Below are positions 7,441 to 18,300 of a stretch of DNA of 64,000 nt, one piece after another. The notes below the pieces were generated by a model, which was not told where the DNA came from, did no database searches, and saw only the letters and a list, made by a program, of their open reading frames with translations. The translations under genes were made by a program, and so were the position numbers. Position 1 is the first letter of the stretch. Each line of letters starts with the position of its first letter. Origin of the DNA: Bacillus sp. J33 (GTDB taxonomy: Bacteria > Bacillota > Bacilli > Bacillales > Cytobacillaceae); the NCBI RefSeq assembly GCF_000518885.1, contig NZ_JAEL01000003.1, positions 87,992 through 151,991 of the forward strand, read 5' to 3'.

Positions 7441-8307
7441 ATGGACGAAAAGTACAAGAAACTGAAATTGGGAGAGCGGGCTGCGGTCATTAGCATCGCG
7501 GCTTATATATGCCTTTCGATCCTAAAGCTAGCTATTGGATATATGAGCGATTCTGCTGCATTGAAAGCGGATGGCCTAAATAATACAACTGATATTATTG
7601 CATCTGTTGCTGTCCTTATTGGACTTCGGATTTCACAGCGTCCGCCTGATAAAAACCATGGGTATGGCCACTGGAAAAGTGAAACAATCGCTTCTATGGT
7701 CGCATCCTTTATTATGGCAGCAGTGGGACTGCAAGTTTTAATGAATGCTATAAGGTCCATGTTTGAAGGTGTGCAGGAATCCCCTGACATCATGGCAGCT
7801 TTTACAGGCCTTTTCTCAGGAGTGGCGATGTATTTTGTTTACCGCTATAACAGGAAATTGGCTCTTAAAATTAACAGCAAAGCCGTGATGGCAGCGGCAA
7901 AAGATAATATTTCAGACGCCTGGGTCAGTATCGGTACCGCTGTAGGGATATTTGGTTCACAGTTAAATATGCCATGGCTTGATCCGCTGACAGCCATCAT
8001 CGTTGGGCTTTTAATTTGCAAAACAGCCTGGGAAATTTTTAGACAAGCCTCCCATGAGCTATCAGATGGCTTTGATGAGCAAAAGATTAAACGCTATCAG
8101 AGTGTTATTAGGAAAGTGAATGGCGTGAAAGGGATTAAAGATATTAAAGGGAGAAGCTATGGAAACAATGAAGTCATTGATGTAGTCATTCTCGTAAATT
8201 CAACGCTGGATATAAAAGAGGCCCATGATATTGCAACACATGTGGAGAATGTGATGATGCAGGATTATGGAGTCTATGATGTCCATGTTCATGTAGAACC
8301 GAATTGA
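7441..8307 (+). CDS. Cation diffusion facilitator metal exporter, MneP/MneS-like
   Basis: A 288-residue CDF-family transporter with six membrane helices (about residues 15-205) and a cytoplasmic C-terminal domain ending in DVHVHVEPN. The helix-2 metal motif is A-D-G-L-N-N-T-T-D, and a cytosolic HGYGHWKSE follows. From memory, this form resembles the Bacillus Mn2+ exporters MneP and MneS rather than the zinc exporters with H/D-x3-D; manganese is therefore the best guess, but iron or zinc cannot be excluded. The start is ATG 7441 with AGGGGG 8 nt before; an upstream extension lacks a ribosome site. I see no metal riboswitch in the leader. Confidence 0.85.
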   Translation: MDEKYKKLKLGERAAVISIAAYICLSILKLAIGYMSDSAALKADGLNNTTDIIASVAVLIGLRISQRPPDKNHGYGHWKSETIASMVASFIMAAVGLQVLMNAIRSMFEGVQESPDIMAAFTGLFSGVAMYFVYRYNRKLALKINSKAVMAAAKDNISDAWVSIGTAVGIFGSQLNMPWLDPLTAIIVGLLICKTAWEIFRQASHELSDGFDEQKIKRYQSVIRKVNGVKGIKDIKGRSYGNNEVIDVVILVNSTLDIKEAHDIATHVENVMMQDYGVYDVHVHVEPN

Positions 8308-8454
8308 TGAGTAAAATTGCATTTTAAACAGGCTTCCATAAAGATATTTGCGGGTGCTTTGCTGTAATAGGAAAAATATTATTGAAAAAATTTTTTAAAT
8401 TCCTTTCATTTTTTTACTGCTTTATGTATACTGTAGGAGAATTTAATAGCAATA

Positions 8455-8550
8455 ACTGGGGGTGCCCAATAGCTTGGGCTGAGAAAGAAACGCGTTTAAG
8501 TTTCTTGACTCTTTGGACCTGATCTGGATCATACCAGCGTGGGGAAGTTA
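8455..8550 (+). promoter_or_regulatory. TPP riboswitch (THI element) of thiC
   Basis: Conserved aptamer strings are present in order: GGGGGTGCCC, GGGCTGAGA, GGACCTGATCTGGATCATAC and CAGCGTGGGGAAG. A terminator at 8593 follows, so thiamine pyrophosphate should cause premature termination before thiC. A TATACT -10 candidate lies at 8427-8432, with no clear -35. Confidence 0.97.
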
Positions 8551-8592
8551 GAATGTGCAAAAGAATTTTTTGTGCAAAAACATCTGCGGTTA

Positions 8593-8625
8593 AGCCGGTC
8601 CATCTTTATGTGGACCGGCTTTTTA
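8593..8625 (+). terminator. Riboswitch expression-platform terminator before thiC
   Basis: AGCCGGTCCA pairs perfectly with TGGACCGGCT, followed by TTTTT, about 65 nt before the thiC start. Confidence 0.9.
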
Positions 8626-8626
8626 A

Positions 8627-10474
<1,848 letters not shown>

Positions 10475-10510
10475 AAATAGTATTTTAGTAATTTAATAGT
10501 AATTATATCT

Positions 10511-10596
10511 GCTGGGGGTGCCGTTTGCAGGCTGAGATTAAAGCAAAAGCTTTAAAACCCTTGGAACCTGATCTGGCATACCAGCGTAGGGAAGTG
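10511..10596 (+). promoter_or_regulatory. Second TPP riboswitch, upstream of tenI-thiOSGF
   Basis: The aptamer strings GGGGGTGCCG, GGCTGAGAT, GGAACCTGATCTGG and ATACCAGCGTAGGGAAGTGG are present. A CGGGGCT/AGCCCCG hairpin (10603-10625) and a terminator (10631) follow. CCACTT in the terminator can pair with AAGTGG at the aptamer 3' end, as expected of competing structures. The AATTTAATAGYAAT string before it also precedes the first riboswitch. Confidence 0.96.
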
Positions 10597-10630
10597 GAGT
10601 ATCGGGGCTATATTCATAAGCCCCGTACAG

Positions 10631-10657
10631 CCACTTTCTATTTAGAAGGTGGTTTTT
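10631..10657 (+). terminator. Riboswitch expression-platform terminator before tenI
   Basis: CCACTTTCT pairs with AGAAGGTGG (one wobble), followed by TTTTT, 40 nt before the tenI start. Confidence 0.85.
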
Positions 10658-10696
10658 AATTTGCTAAAAGCATAAAAAAACAGGGGAGTTATCGCT

Positions 10697-11302
10697 ATGA
10701 GGAAACAGCTGCATGTTATATCAGATGGAAAGCTTTCTCTGGAGGCTTTTGCTGAAATAGCAGGTGAAGTGGAACCCTTTGCAGATAAGTTTCACTTGCG
10801 GGAAAAACATCGAACCTCAAGGGAGCTATATGCAGGAGTAGAGCTGCTTCTTAAAGAGGGAATCCCCATTCATAAAATTGTTATAAATGATCGGGTGGAT
10901 GTTGCGTGGGCATGTAAAACAGGTGTGCATCTTGCTTTTCACAGTCTGCCGGCCCATGTTGTCAAAACGTGTTTTCCTGAAATGCCTATCGGATGTTCCG
11001 TACATTCTCCTGAAGAAGCTAAAGTGGCAGCAATACAGGGGGCAGATTATATCCTGTTTGGACACATATTTGAAACCGATTCCAAGAAGGGGATCCCGCC
11101 AAGGGGAATAGAGGCACTGGAGGCTGTTAAAAAGGAAATTGATGTCCCGGTATTGGCAATTGGCGGGATTAAACCAGAGAATGTCCCTGAGGTTTTGGGG
11201 GCAGGAGCAGATGGAATTGCTGTAATGTCTGGGATTTTGCAGGCAAAAGACCCTGCCAAAGAAGCAAAGTTATTTTCAAAGAAACTAAACGAGGAGGGAT
11301 AG
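10697..11302 (+). CDS. tenI: Thiazole tautomerase TenI
   Basis: A 201-residue TIM-barrel protein of the ThiE/TenI family. TenI-type features are the opening MRKQLHVISDG, the DKFHLREKHRTS segment and the barrel end VLAIGGIKPENVPEVLGAGADGIAVMSGI. In B. subtilis TenI aromatises the thiazole phosphate made by ThiG and does not couple it to the pyrimidine. It opens the operon tenI-thiO-thiS-thiG-thiF, as in B. subtilis, but tenA and thiD, found in the B. subtilis operon, are absent here. Because TenI and ThiE are close relatives, a ThiE activity cannot be fully excluded; gene order favours TenI. Confidence 0.88.
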   Translation: MRKQLHVISDGKLSLEAFAEIAGEVEPFADKFHLREKHRTSRELYAGVELLLKEGIPIHKIVINDRVDVAWACKTGVHLAFHSLPAHVVKTCFPEMPIGCSVHSPEEAKVAAIQGADYILFGHIFETDSKKGIPPRGIEALEAVKKEIDVPVLAIGGIKPENVPEVLGAGADGIAVMSGILQAKDPAKEAKLFSKKLNEEG

Positions 11303-11305
11303 GGT

Positions 11306-12445
11306 ATGAGAAAAGTTTTTGACGCCGTTGTTGTTGGGGGAGGCATTAACGGAAGTTCCATTGCTTTTCAGCTGGCTAAAAGAGGCTATAAAGTGGCCAT
11401 TTTGGAAAAGGGGAAAATAGCCGGCAAGGCTTCCGGAGCTGCAGCTGGAATTTTAGGGGCCCAAACGGAGCTTGCAGAAGACGGACCGCTATTCCAGCTG
11501 GCATGCAAAAGCCGCTCCATGTATCGGAGCCTGATCCCGGAACTGGAAGATTTATCACAAGTACATATTGGCTACCAAAATAAGGGCATGTATAAAGTGG
11601 CGGCTGATAAAGACCAGGAGCTGGAATTAAAAAGATTAATAGAAAGCCAGCGAAAAGCGGGTGAGCAGGCTGAATGGCTTCCTATTGATGAGCTGATCAA
11701 ACGTGAGCCATCCGTATCAAACAAATTGCTGGGTGCCATGTATATACCGAATGACGGACAGGTTCAGGCATATGAATTGTCCCTTGCCTTTGCAAAAGCT
11801 TCAATGGCCCTCGGTGCAGAAATTTATGAGTATACACACGTATCAGATTTTATTTTAAAAGATGAAAAGGTTCATGGGGTCAAAACCAGCCAGGGAGAAT
11901 TCCTGGCAGAATCCGTTATCGTGGCTTCCGGGGCCTGGAGCAGGGAGGTTCTTGAAAGAGCGGGCCTTTCGCTGCCCATTATTCCGGTTAAAGGCGAGTG
12001 CTTCTCGGTGATACCTGAAAAACCGCTTGTACAGGGGACGATCTTTTCACATGGATGCTATATCGTTCCGAAGCAATCTGGGAGATTAGTAGTTGGAGCG
12101 ACCGTTAAGGTCAATTCATTTGATGAGAAGGTGACCCTTGAGGGGATATCCTCGCTGATGGAAAAGGCGCAAAACCTTGTTCCGGATATAGCGAAGGCTG
12201 AATGGGAGCGGGCCTGGACAGGAATTCGTCCGCAATCGGCTGATGGCCAGCCTTTTTTAGGAGAACATCCTGTTTATAGAGGGTTATATATTGCGGCCGG
12301 CCATTTTCGGAATGGAATCCTCCTTGCCCCGGCAACAGGCGGACTGATGGCAGACATCCTCGAAGGAAAAACGGAGCAGCCAAATCCGTTTGAGCTTTCC
12401 CGCCTTGAATCTTTAGTCCATACGTCAAATGGGGTGCTTTTATGA
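11306..12445 (+). CDS. thiO: Glycine oxidase ThiO
   Basis: A 379-residue FAD-dependent oxidase. The N-terminal dinucleotide motif is V-V-G-G-G-I-N-G-S-S at residues 9-18, followed by LEKGKIAGKASGAAAG. The C-terminal part has GIRPQSADGQPFLGEH and AAGHFRNGILLAPATGG, typical of ThiO/GoxB. It oxidises glycine to the imine (dehydroglycine) that ThiG uses to build the thiazole ring, the aerobic route, which fits an obligate or facultative aerobe. It starts 4 nt after tenI and overlaps thiS by 4 nt (ATGA). Confidence 0.95.
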   Translation: MRKVFDAVVVGGGINGSSIAFQLAKRGYKVAILEKGKIAGKASGAAAGILGAQTELAEDGPLFQLACKSRSMYRSLIPELEDLSQVHIGYQNKGMYKVAADKDQELELKRLIESQRKAGEQAEWLPIDELIKREPSVSNKLLGAMYIPNDGQVQAYELSLAFAKASMALGAEIYEYTHVSDFILKDEKVHGVKTSQGEFLAESVIVASGAWSREVLERAGLSLPIIPVKGECFSVIPEKPLVQGTIFSHGCYIVPKQSGRLVVGATVKVNSFDEKVTLEGISSLMEKAQNLVPDIAKAEWERAWTGIRPQSADGQPFLGEHPVYRGLYIAAGHFRNGILLAPATGGLMADILEGKTEQPNPFELSRLESLVHTSNGVLL

Positions 12446-12645
12446 AAGTTGTCATTAACGGAGATGCTATGGAGCTTCCGGACACAGTTAATCGCGTTTC
12501 CCTTCTGCTCGAGCATTTCAATTTGGAGCAAAAGGTAGTCATTGTTGAACTAAACCAGCATATTTTGGATAAATCCATGCATGCTGAAACCATTCTGTCA
12601 GATGGGGATCGAATCGAGATTGTACACTTTGTAGGAGGCGGATAA
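12442..12645 (+). CDS. thiS: Sulfur carrier protein ThiS
   Basis: A 67-residue ubiquitin-fold protein ending in VHFVGGG. The C-terminal Gly-Gly is the residue pair that ThiF adenylates and that is then converted to a thiocarboxylate, the sulfur donor for the thiazole. The start overlaps the thiO stop codon and the end is one base from the thiG start, so translation is tightly coupled. Confidence 0.95.
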   Translation: MKVVINGDAMELPDTVNRVSLLLEHFNLEQKVVIVELNQHILDKSMHAETILSDGDRIEIVHFVGGG

Positions 12646-12646
12646 T

Positions 12647-13414
12647 ATGCTGAAAATTGGACCATATGAATTTAACTCTCGGCTGCTGCTGGGAACAGGA
12701 AAATATCCAAACTTTGATGTGCAAAAGGAAGCTGTAGAAGCTTCTGAAACAGAGGTGCTTACGTTTGCTGTACGCCGTATGAACATTTTCGAAGCGAACC
12801 AGCCCAACTTTTTGGAAAAGCTGGATTTAAAGAAATATAAATTACTGCCTAATACGGCCGGAGCAAAGACAGCCGAGGAAGCTGTGCGGATTGCCAGGCT
12901 ATCCAAAGCTTCCGGGCTGTGTGACATGATAAAGGTTGAGGTAATCGGCTGCAGCAAAACACTTTTGCCTGATCCGGTAGAAACACTAAAAGCGGCGGAA
13001 ATCCTATTAGACGAGGGATTTATTGTCCTGCCGTATACTTCTGATGATGTTGTGCTTGCCAGAAAGCTGGAAGAACTGGGCTGCCACGCGGTCATGCCTT
13101 GTGCTTCGCCAATTGGTTCCGGGCAGGGAATTATCAACCCTGTTAATCTCCAATTTATTATTCAGCAGGCTGCAGTCCCGATTATTGTGGATGCTGGAAT
13201 TGGGAGCCCGGCAGATGCGGCATTGGCAATGGAGCTGGGAGCAGATGGAGTCTTATTAAATACGGCTGTTTCCTCTGCAAAAGACCCTGTTAAAATGGCA
13301 CAAGCAATGAAACTGGCCATTGAAGCAGGGCGATTGGGCTATGAAGCAGGCAGGATGCCCAAAAAACGTTATGCATCAGCAAGCAGCCCGGCAGAAGGAA
13401 TGGTTTTTAGTTGA
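12647..13414 (+). CDS. thiG: Thiazole synthase ThiG
   Basis: A 255-residue TIM-barrel enzyme that joins deoxyxylulose phosphate, dehydroglycine and ThiS-thiocarboxylate into the thiazole phosphate. The opening [19 protein letters not shown] is the family signature. The active-site lysine that forms a Schiff base lies in MIKVEVIGC near residue 96, and the phosphate-binding end is [30 protein letters not shown]. Length and order are normal. The stop codon overlaps the TTG start of thiF. Confidence 0.97.
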   Translation: MLKIGPYEFNSRLLLGTGKYPNFDVQKEAVEASETEVLTFAVRRMNIFEANQPNFLEKLDLKKYKLLPNTAGAKTAEEAVRIARLSKASGLCDMIKVEVIGCSKTLLPDPVETLKAAEILLDEGFIVLPYTSDDVVLARKLEELGCHAVMPCASPIGSGQGIINPVNLQFIIQQAAVPIIVDAGIGSPADAALAMELGADGVLLNTAVSSAKDPVKMAQAMKLAIEAGRLGYEAGRMPKKRYASASSPAEGMVFS

Positions 13415-14430
13415 ATGAGCGATACTCCCGCCAGATTTTATTCCCTCCCATTGGCAAAGAAGGCCAGAAAAGGCTTAGGGAAAAACATGTTTTAATCATA
13501 GGGGCTGGCGCATTAGGGGCTGCAAATGCTGAAACGCTTACAAGGGCAGGAGTCGGCAAAATAACAATTGCCGATCGTGATTATGTGGAGTGGAGCAATT
13601 TGCAGCGCCAGCAGCTTTATTGTGAAGAAGATGCTATTCAAAAAATGCCAAAAGCCATTGCCGCCGCTAACCGATTGAATGCCATTAATTCAGAGGTGCA
13701 AATTATTCCTCGTATTATGGATGTCGGTGTACAGGAATTAGAAGATTTGATTGAGGGTATAGATTTAATCATTGACGCAGCAGACAATTTTGATATTCGC
13801 TTTCTAATCAATGATATCTCTCAAAAGCACAGGATTCCATGGATATATGGAGGCTGTGTGGGGAGCTATGGATTGACCTATACCATTTTGCCCGGGATGT
13901 CACCATGCCTGAATTGCCTGATGGACAAATTGCCATTGGGAGGAGTCACCTGCGATACAGCTGGTGTTATTCAGCCGGCTATTCAAATGGTTGTGGCTCA
14001 CCAGTCTGCGGAAGCATTAAAGATATTAACGGAAGACTTTGAATCCTTACGCAGGACGCTTGTTTCTTTTGATTTATGGAAAAATCATTATAGTTCCATT
14101 AATGTATCTTCCTTAAAAAATCCGGAGTGCTTATCCTGCGGGATTCATCCAGCTTATCCCTTCCTTGATTATGAGAATCAGACAAAAACAGCGCTGCTAT
14201 GCGGGAGGGATACCGTTCAAATCAGGCCTTCAGCCCTGCAGAATATGGATATTATATATCTGAAAAAATCCCTGGTGTCTCAAGGAATCCATGTAGAGAG
14301 CAATCCTTATTTGCTCTCATTTTCAATCGATCAGGCCAGATTGGTTGTTTTCAGGGATGGAAGAGTGCTGGTTCATGGGGTAAAGGATATTCTTCAGGCT
14401 AAAAACTTGTATCATCGGTATTTAGGTTAA
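13411..14430 (+). CDS. thiF: ThiS adenylyltransferase ThiF
   Basis: A 339-residue E1-like enzyme that activates the C terminus of ThiS with ATP. It has the family opening [13 protein letters not shown], the nucleotide motif [13 protein letters not shown] near residue 30, [11 protein letters not shown] near 58, and zinc-site cysteine pairs CLNCL and CLSCG. The start is TTG, overlapping the thiG stop codon (TTGA). The only nearby ATG is out of frame, and RYSRQ at residues 4-8 is where the family normally begins. About 80 residues beyond the second cysteine pair form a tail typical of the MoeB/ThiF long form. It ends the operon. Confidence 0.95.
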   Translation: MNERYSRQILFPPIGKEGQKRLREKHVLIIGAGALGAANAETLTRAGVGKITIADRDYVEWSNLQRQQLYCEEDAIQKMPKAIAAANRLNAINSEVQIIPRIMDVGVQELEDLIEGIDLIIDAADNFDIRFLINDISQKHRIPWIYGGCVGSYGLTYTILPGMSPCLNCLMDKLPLGGVTCDTAGVIQPAIQMVVAHQSAEALKILTEDFESLRRTLVSFDLWKNHYSSINVSSLKNPECLSCGIHPAYPFLDYENQTKTALLCGRDTVQIRPSALQNMDIIYLKKSLVSQGIHVESNPYLLSFSIDQARLVVFRDGRVLVHGVKDILQAKNLYHRYLG

Positions 14431-14450
14431 GCTGGGATTGTTTTTTAGAA

Positions 14451-14487
14451 AAATGCGCCTCCTATTCTTAGCAAAGGAGGCGCATTT
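14451..14487 (+). terminator. Terminator of the thiamine operon
   Basis: AAATGCGCCTCCT pairs with AGGAGGCGCATTT, a 13-bp stem beginning about 20 nt after thiF. It is flanked by A and T tracts and may work in both directions. Confidence 0.85.
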
Positions 14488-14550
14488 CATTTGTTCCTGT
14501 TTAGGAAATTATAAAATCCAATCATGTGAATAACTTTGTGAAAAGTTATC

Positions 14551-14855
14551 TGCATCTAGCTCCAGCGCCTAGCCCATTTTTCATCCCGAATAGACTCCCT
14601 TGAATATTTTGAGAGGAGCATGATTAGGAGAATGATGCTTCGAGCAGCTCGGAACGTAACAAATCACTCCAGAAATCAGGACAAGGAAGGCTTCGGCAGC
14701 GATACATCGTCCGACTAAAGCGAGCTTTGGGAGGTTTCCTGCGTGATTCGTCTTATGCCTGCCGGACTTGCACAGGATGTGCTGGCATCAGCGTTCGCCA
14801 TAGGACGTGGCGGTTTTTAGCTGAAGTTCCTATTTCAAGGCGCTTCCGCTTTTGT
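14551..14855. repeat. Composite intergenic repeat
   Basis: A 305-bp non-coding block begins with ATCTAGCTCCAGCGCCTAG and ends with CAAGGCGCTTCCGCTTTTG. From memory, these are the typical borders of a palindromic intergenic repeat seen in many Bacillaceae genomes. The termini contain the inverted pair AGCGCCT/AGGCGCT. The middle (about 14600-14830) looks inserted and contains further short inverted repeats (GCGATACATCGTC, CTTGCACAGG...CTGGCATCAG). It lies between the convergent thiF and the next minus-strand gene. Confidence 0.55.
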
Positions 14856-14858
14856 TTC

Positions 14859-15287
14859 CTAATGGCTTTTTAAGAGCTGTTTATCCAATTCCCGTAATTG
14901 ATCATAAGCATGGACCAGATGTTCAGGCACCAATGTCCGGCCAAATTCCCACGAATTCCTTTCGATTTCAGCCATAAGCTGCTCTATTTCCTCATCTTCT
15001 CCGTACATTAGGGTCTTTATATCATGTTTGTTTTTCTTAAAATCCAGATAATAGCCGATTTCATGATAAACAAGCAATTTGACAATGTTCTCATCCGTTT
15101 CTTTTATTTTGAAGTTAACTTTGGCTATGTATCCGTTCACTTGCAGGTAGTTAAATTTTAACGTATTTGTTGATACGTTAAAGTTCATAGGAGCATTTAG
15201 TTTATTGTTAAATTCATAGGTTATACCCAGACCGTGTTCAGCTAACGTGTTCTTTATGATCTTTTCGATATCCCAAATGTATAGCAC
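14859..15287 (-). CDS. Uncharacterised zincin-like protein with degenerate HExxH motif
   Basis: About 143 residues from the best available GTG start (15287), which follows AAGGAAAGGAAC on the minus strand. A TATAAT -10 candidate lies near 15330. The open frame runs further upstream, but it would overlap the next gene and holds no good ribosome site. The centre reads LLVYHEIGYYLDFKKNKHD. ImmA/IrrE-type metalloproteases have HEIGH at this place; here the second histidine is tyrosine. A glutamate-rich helix follows (EEIEQLMAEIERNSWEFG), also as in that family, and then LVPEHLV. It is probably inactive or a distant relative; function unknown. Confidence 0.55.
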   Translation of the reverse strand: MLYIWDIEKIIKNTLAEHGLGITYEFNNKLNAPMNFNVSTNTLKFNYLQVNGYIAKVNFKIKETDENIVKLLVYHEIGYYLDFKKNKHDIKTLMYGEDEEIEQLMAEIERNSWEFGRTLVPEHLVHAYDQLRELDKQLLKSH

Positions 15288-15524
15288 TTTGTTTAATCCG
15301 TTCCTTTCCTTTTTATTTTTTTCCTTGGCTTGATTATACAAGTATGCTGCTATTGGTGATAGGTTTTTCCTGTGAAATAGGTATAAATGGTCAGAAACTG
15401 GTAAAATATGAAACATGCAGAGAAGGAACAACGGAAGTAGATATGCCAGAAGGGTATCGTGTAAACCATTTTTATTTAGGATAGGATGGGGAGGAAGGAA
15501 AGCAATGAAAAAGGAGCTGACATT

Positions 15525-16028
15525 GTGAAAAATAAAATTCAAAAAATCACGCCAAACTTGTGGTTTAATACAGAAGCTGAAGAGGCAGCGAATTTTTATA
15601 CGTCCATCTTTAAAGACTCAAGTATCACCAGGATTACCCGCTATGGGAGAGAACGCCATGAAACCGAAGGAAATGCAGAGGGAGCCGTCATGACTGTAGA
15701 ATTTCGACTGGAGGGGCAGGAATTCGTTGCTTTAAATGGAGGGCCGCAGTTCAAATTTACAGAAGCTATCTCTTTTATTGTTCATTGTGACAATCAAGAA
15801 GAAATAAACTACTACTGGGACAAGCTCTCTGAAGGCGGAGACAAGAAGGCTCAAGCGTGCGGCTGGCTTAAGGATCAATTCGGCGTATCATGGCAAATTG
15901 TTCCCGCTGATTTAAGCGAAATGATTAGCGGCCCAGATTCAGAGAAGTCCGAAAGAGTTATGAAGGCATTGCTTCAAATGAAGACAAAGATCGATTTAAA
16001 TCTCTTGAAGAGAGCATATGAGGGATAA
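15525..16028 (+). CDS. VOC-family (PhnB/3-demethylubiquinone methyltransferase-like) protein
   Basis: A 167-residue protein of the glyoxalase/VOC fold, in the PhnB-like subgroup: it opens with KITPNLWFNTEAEEAANFYT and continues with VEFRLEGQEFVALNGGPQFKF, SFIVHCDNQEEINYYWDKL and CGWLKDQFGVSWQIVP. The last motif, GVSWQIVP, is typical. The annotated name of the group is misleading; these proteins are usually of unknown substrate. Start GTG 15525 with AAGGAG 8 nt before; an earlier in-frame ATG (15486) has a weaker context and adds residues the family lacks. Single-gene unit ended by the hairpin at 16108. Confidence 0.85.
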   Translation: MKNKIQKITPNLWFNTEAEEAANFYTSIFKDSSITRITRYGRERHETEGNAEGAVMTVEFRLEGQEFVALNGGPQFKFTEAISFIVHCDNQEEINYYWDKLSEGGDKKAQACGWLKDQFGVSWQIVPADLSEMISGPDSEKSERVMKALLQMKTKIDLNLLKRAYEG

Positions 16029-16107
16029 GGCTGCCCTTTTTTTGAAAGGTCAGAAAGTGTAAATGTTTTATTCGATATTTTGTGGAGCTGTATTCTTAGC
16101 CATATTT

Positions 16108-16156
16108 AAAAGACCTGTCACAGCTGCTATTAGCAGATCACAGACAGGTCTTTTTT
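16108..16156 (+). terminator. Terminator-like hairpin after the VOC-family gene
   Basis: AAAAGACCTGTC pairs with GACAGGTCTTTT, with an inner CTGC/GCAG stem and a T run. The stretch from 16157 to 16448 holds no supported gene. Confidence 0.75.
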
Positions 16157-16448
16157 GGCTTATTTATCTTCCCTTAACGGAATCATCAAGTAAACACCTT
16201 TTCTATTTTTTATCCTTTCCAAATCCTCAGCTTCAACCCCATTTTATTTAGGAAAAAATCTTTTGCCTGTTCCAGAACATCATTTGATTGATCATTCTCC
16301 TGAATTTTGCTTATTTATAGGGTTTACTAATCTAAATCGGTAAGGGAAATTCAGGTTTTTCTGTTTTTGCGTTAGATGAAAATATGTGAAACTTTCCCAT
16401 TTTTATTCCGTAAATATAGGATAGAACAATTTGTGCGGGGGTGAAGGT

Positions 16449-16985
16449 TTGGGTAAAAGGAAAGAAACTGTTGTTTCCTTTTCAATGATAAAATTGCAAA
16501 TGTATTTAACAATTGCAACTGCTGCGATGATAGTTGGTGTGCTCTTTATCCATACGGTGCTTTATAGTGAAGGGGAAATCAGCTTTACCTTCAGCGGTTT
16601 TCTTTTATTTATAGCCGGTATGGCTGTGATCATTATTTTACACGAAGCAATACATTTAGCTGGTTTTCGTTATATTGGCGGCGTACCTTGGAAAGAGATG
16701 TCATGGGGAGTCAATTTGAAATTGGGTGTAGCGTATGCTCACGCGAAACGGCCGATCACGGTTCAGCAAATGAAAAAAGTTTTATTGCTGCCCTTCGTAC
16801 CGACGGGCTTATTGCCCCTGGTCCTGGGTATTGTGATGAACTTGCCTGCTGTATCCATTCTGGGATCCTTACTGACCGCAGGCTGTTTGGGCGATCTTGC
16901 CTTATATCGAAAGCTCTTGACGTTTTCAAATGACTCCCTTGTCATTGACCACCCGACAAAACCGCAATTTACGGTTTATGAATAA
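16449..16985 (+). CDS. DUF3267 membrane metalloprotease-like protein
   Basis: A 178-residue membrane protein of the DUF3267 type, with about four hydrophobic segments. The zincin motif H-E-A-I-H lies in IIILHEAIHLAGFRYIGG, at the end of the second helix, and is intact; a partner acidic residue appears later in CLGDLALYRK. The family is thought to be a small site-2-protease-like membrane peptidase; no substrate is known. I chose TTG 16449 because of the GGGGGTGAAGG ribosome site. It stands alone on the plus strand. Confidence 0.75.
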   Translation: MGKRKETVVSFSMIKLQMYLTIATAAMIVGVLFIHTVLYSEGEISFTFSGFLLFIAGMAVIIILHEAIHLAGFRYIGGVPWKEMSWGVNLKLGVAYAHAKRPITVQQMKKVLLLPFVPTGLLPLVLGIVMNLPAVSILGSLLTAGCLGDLALYRKLLTFSNDSLVIDHPTKPQFTVYE

Positions 16986-17120
16986 AATTAAGACTAAACC
17001 ATATATTTGGGATACGTTAAACATGGAATGCGTTTAAACTTATCTTTGAGGATAATTGCAATGGGTGTCACTTGTAAACATAAGAAAATGCCGGGAAGCT
17101 CATTAAGCGTTTATTTGTTC

Positions 17121-17170
17121 AAACCAGCAATAAATCATTATTCAAAGGAATTATTGCTGGTTTGTTTTTC
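17121..17170 (+). terminator. Terminator hairpin downstream of the DUF3267 gene
   Basis: AAACCAGCAATA pairs with TATTGCTGGTTT, followed by GTTTTTC. It lies between convergent genes. Confidence 0.75.
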
Positions 17171-17277
17171 GATAAAAAGCGCACCCGAAATTAATTATTG
17201 ACGGGAAGGGCTTAAATAAAAAGTAACGCCCAATGAAACCCTATATGTTATCTTAATATATAAATAAGTTTGTTCTA

Positions 17278-18144
17278 TCATTTTTTAAAATCCCATTCTC
17301 TTAAAAACTCGCAAAATGCTTTTATTACAACATTGTCAGCATACTCTTTTTTATAGATTAGCCAAGTCTTCCTTTTTACATAAGAGCCTTGTTTGGTCAG
17401 ACACGGCATTTTAAATAAATCTTCATCTTCTTCTAAAAGAATACTTGGGAGAATAGCGTAGCCGAGGCCATTCAGTACCATCTCCTTACAAGTTTCCATG
17501 TTATCAACCCTCATTGTAATGGTCGGGGGTGAAACGTAATTTTCTGTCCACCAATTATCTATTAAAGTCTTTAAAGAAGTGTCCGTATTGTAATAAATTC
17601 TGGGCAGATTCGAAAGGTTCTTTAGATCAATTTCCTTCTTGGACACGATTAATAAGTTTTCCTCCATTAGCAACTGTTTTTCATGAGAAAAGTTATAATT
17701 TCCCCGTAATATACCTATTTGTGATTGTTCTTTAAAAATTGAGTTAATCACTTCTTCACTCCACCCGGTGTTTACATGAAATTCAACTAAAGGAAACTTC
17801 TCATTAAACTTTCCAAGTATAGGCGGAAGTTTATATCTTGAAAAGATGCTTGAAGCACTTATTCGCAAGATGCCTTGAATATTATTTTCAAAGTTAGAAA
17901 CTTCTTCACCTACTTTTTGGTATTCTTTTTTCATTTTTGCTGCGTATTCTGCTAAATATTCTCCCTGTGGTGTAAAAGCAACCCCTCGACGGCCCCGATG
18001 AACAATCTCTACTCCAAACTCTTCTTCTAATCTTTTTAATCTGTATGTTATGGAAGGCTGTGAAATCCTAAGAATTTCACTCGTTTTTGTAATGTTTTTG
18101 CATTCAAATAAAGTAATGAGCAAATCCCAATCAAAATTATCCAC
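17278..18144 (-). CDS. LysR-family transcriptional regulator
   Basis: A 288-residue LysR-type regulator. The winged helix-turn-helix is at the N terminus (DLLITLFECKNITKTSEILRISQPSITYRLKRLEEEFG), followed by an effector-binding domain from about residue 90. It is transcribed away from the prpF-tctCBA genes, 156 nt from the GTG of prpF, the classic layout of a LysR regulator controlling its divergent neighbour. The inducer is then likely the imported polycarboxylate or a metabolite of it; this is inference from arrangement. Confidence 0.9.
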   Translation of the reverse strand: MDNFDWDLLITLFECKNITKTSEILRISQPSITYRLKRLEEEFGVEIVHRGRRGVAFTPQGEYLAEYAAKMKKEYQKVGEEVSNFENNIQGILRISASSIFSRYKLPPILGKFNEKFPLVEFHVNTGWSEEVINSIFKEQSQIGILRGNYNFSHEKQLLMEENLLIVSKKEIDLKNLSNLPRIYYNTDTSLKTLIDNWWTENYVSPPTITMRVDNMETCKEMVLNGLGYAILPSILLEEDEDLFKMPCLTKQGSYVKRKTWLIYKKEYADNVVIKAFCEFLREWDFKK

Positions 18145-18300
18145 TTTTACACCTCTTTTGTTATTTCCGTATATTAATATTTTTAGAAATAAAAAATTTT
18201 TATGGGAGATAATAGAAAATTGATATTTTATTTATCTCTGAATGTTCAATATACTCTGTTTATACCATGGTATCAATATTATTTTCGAGGTGTTTTTGTT

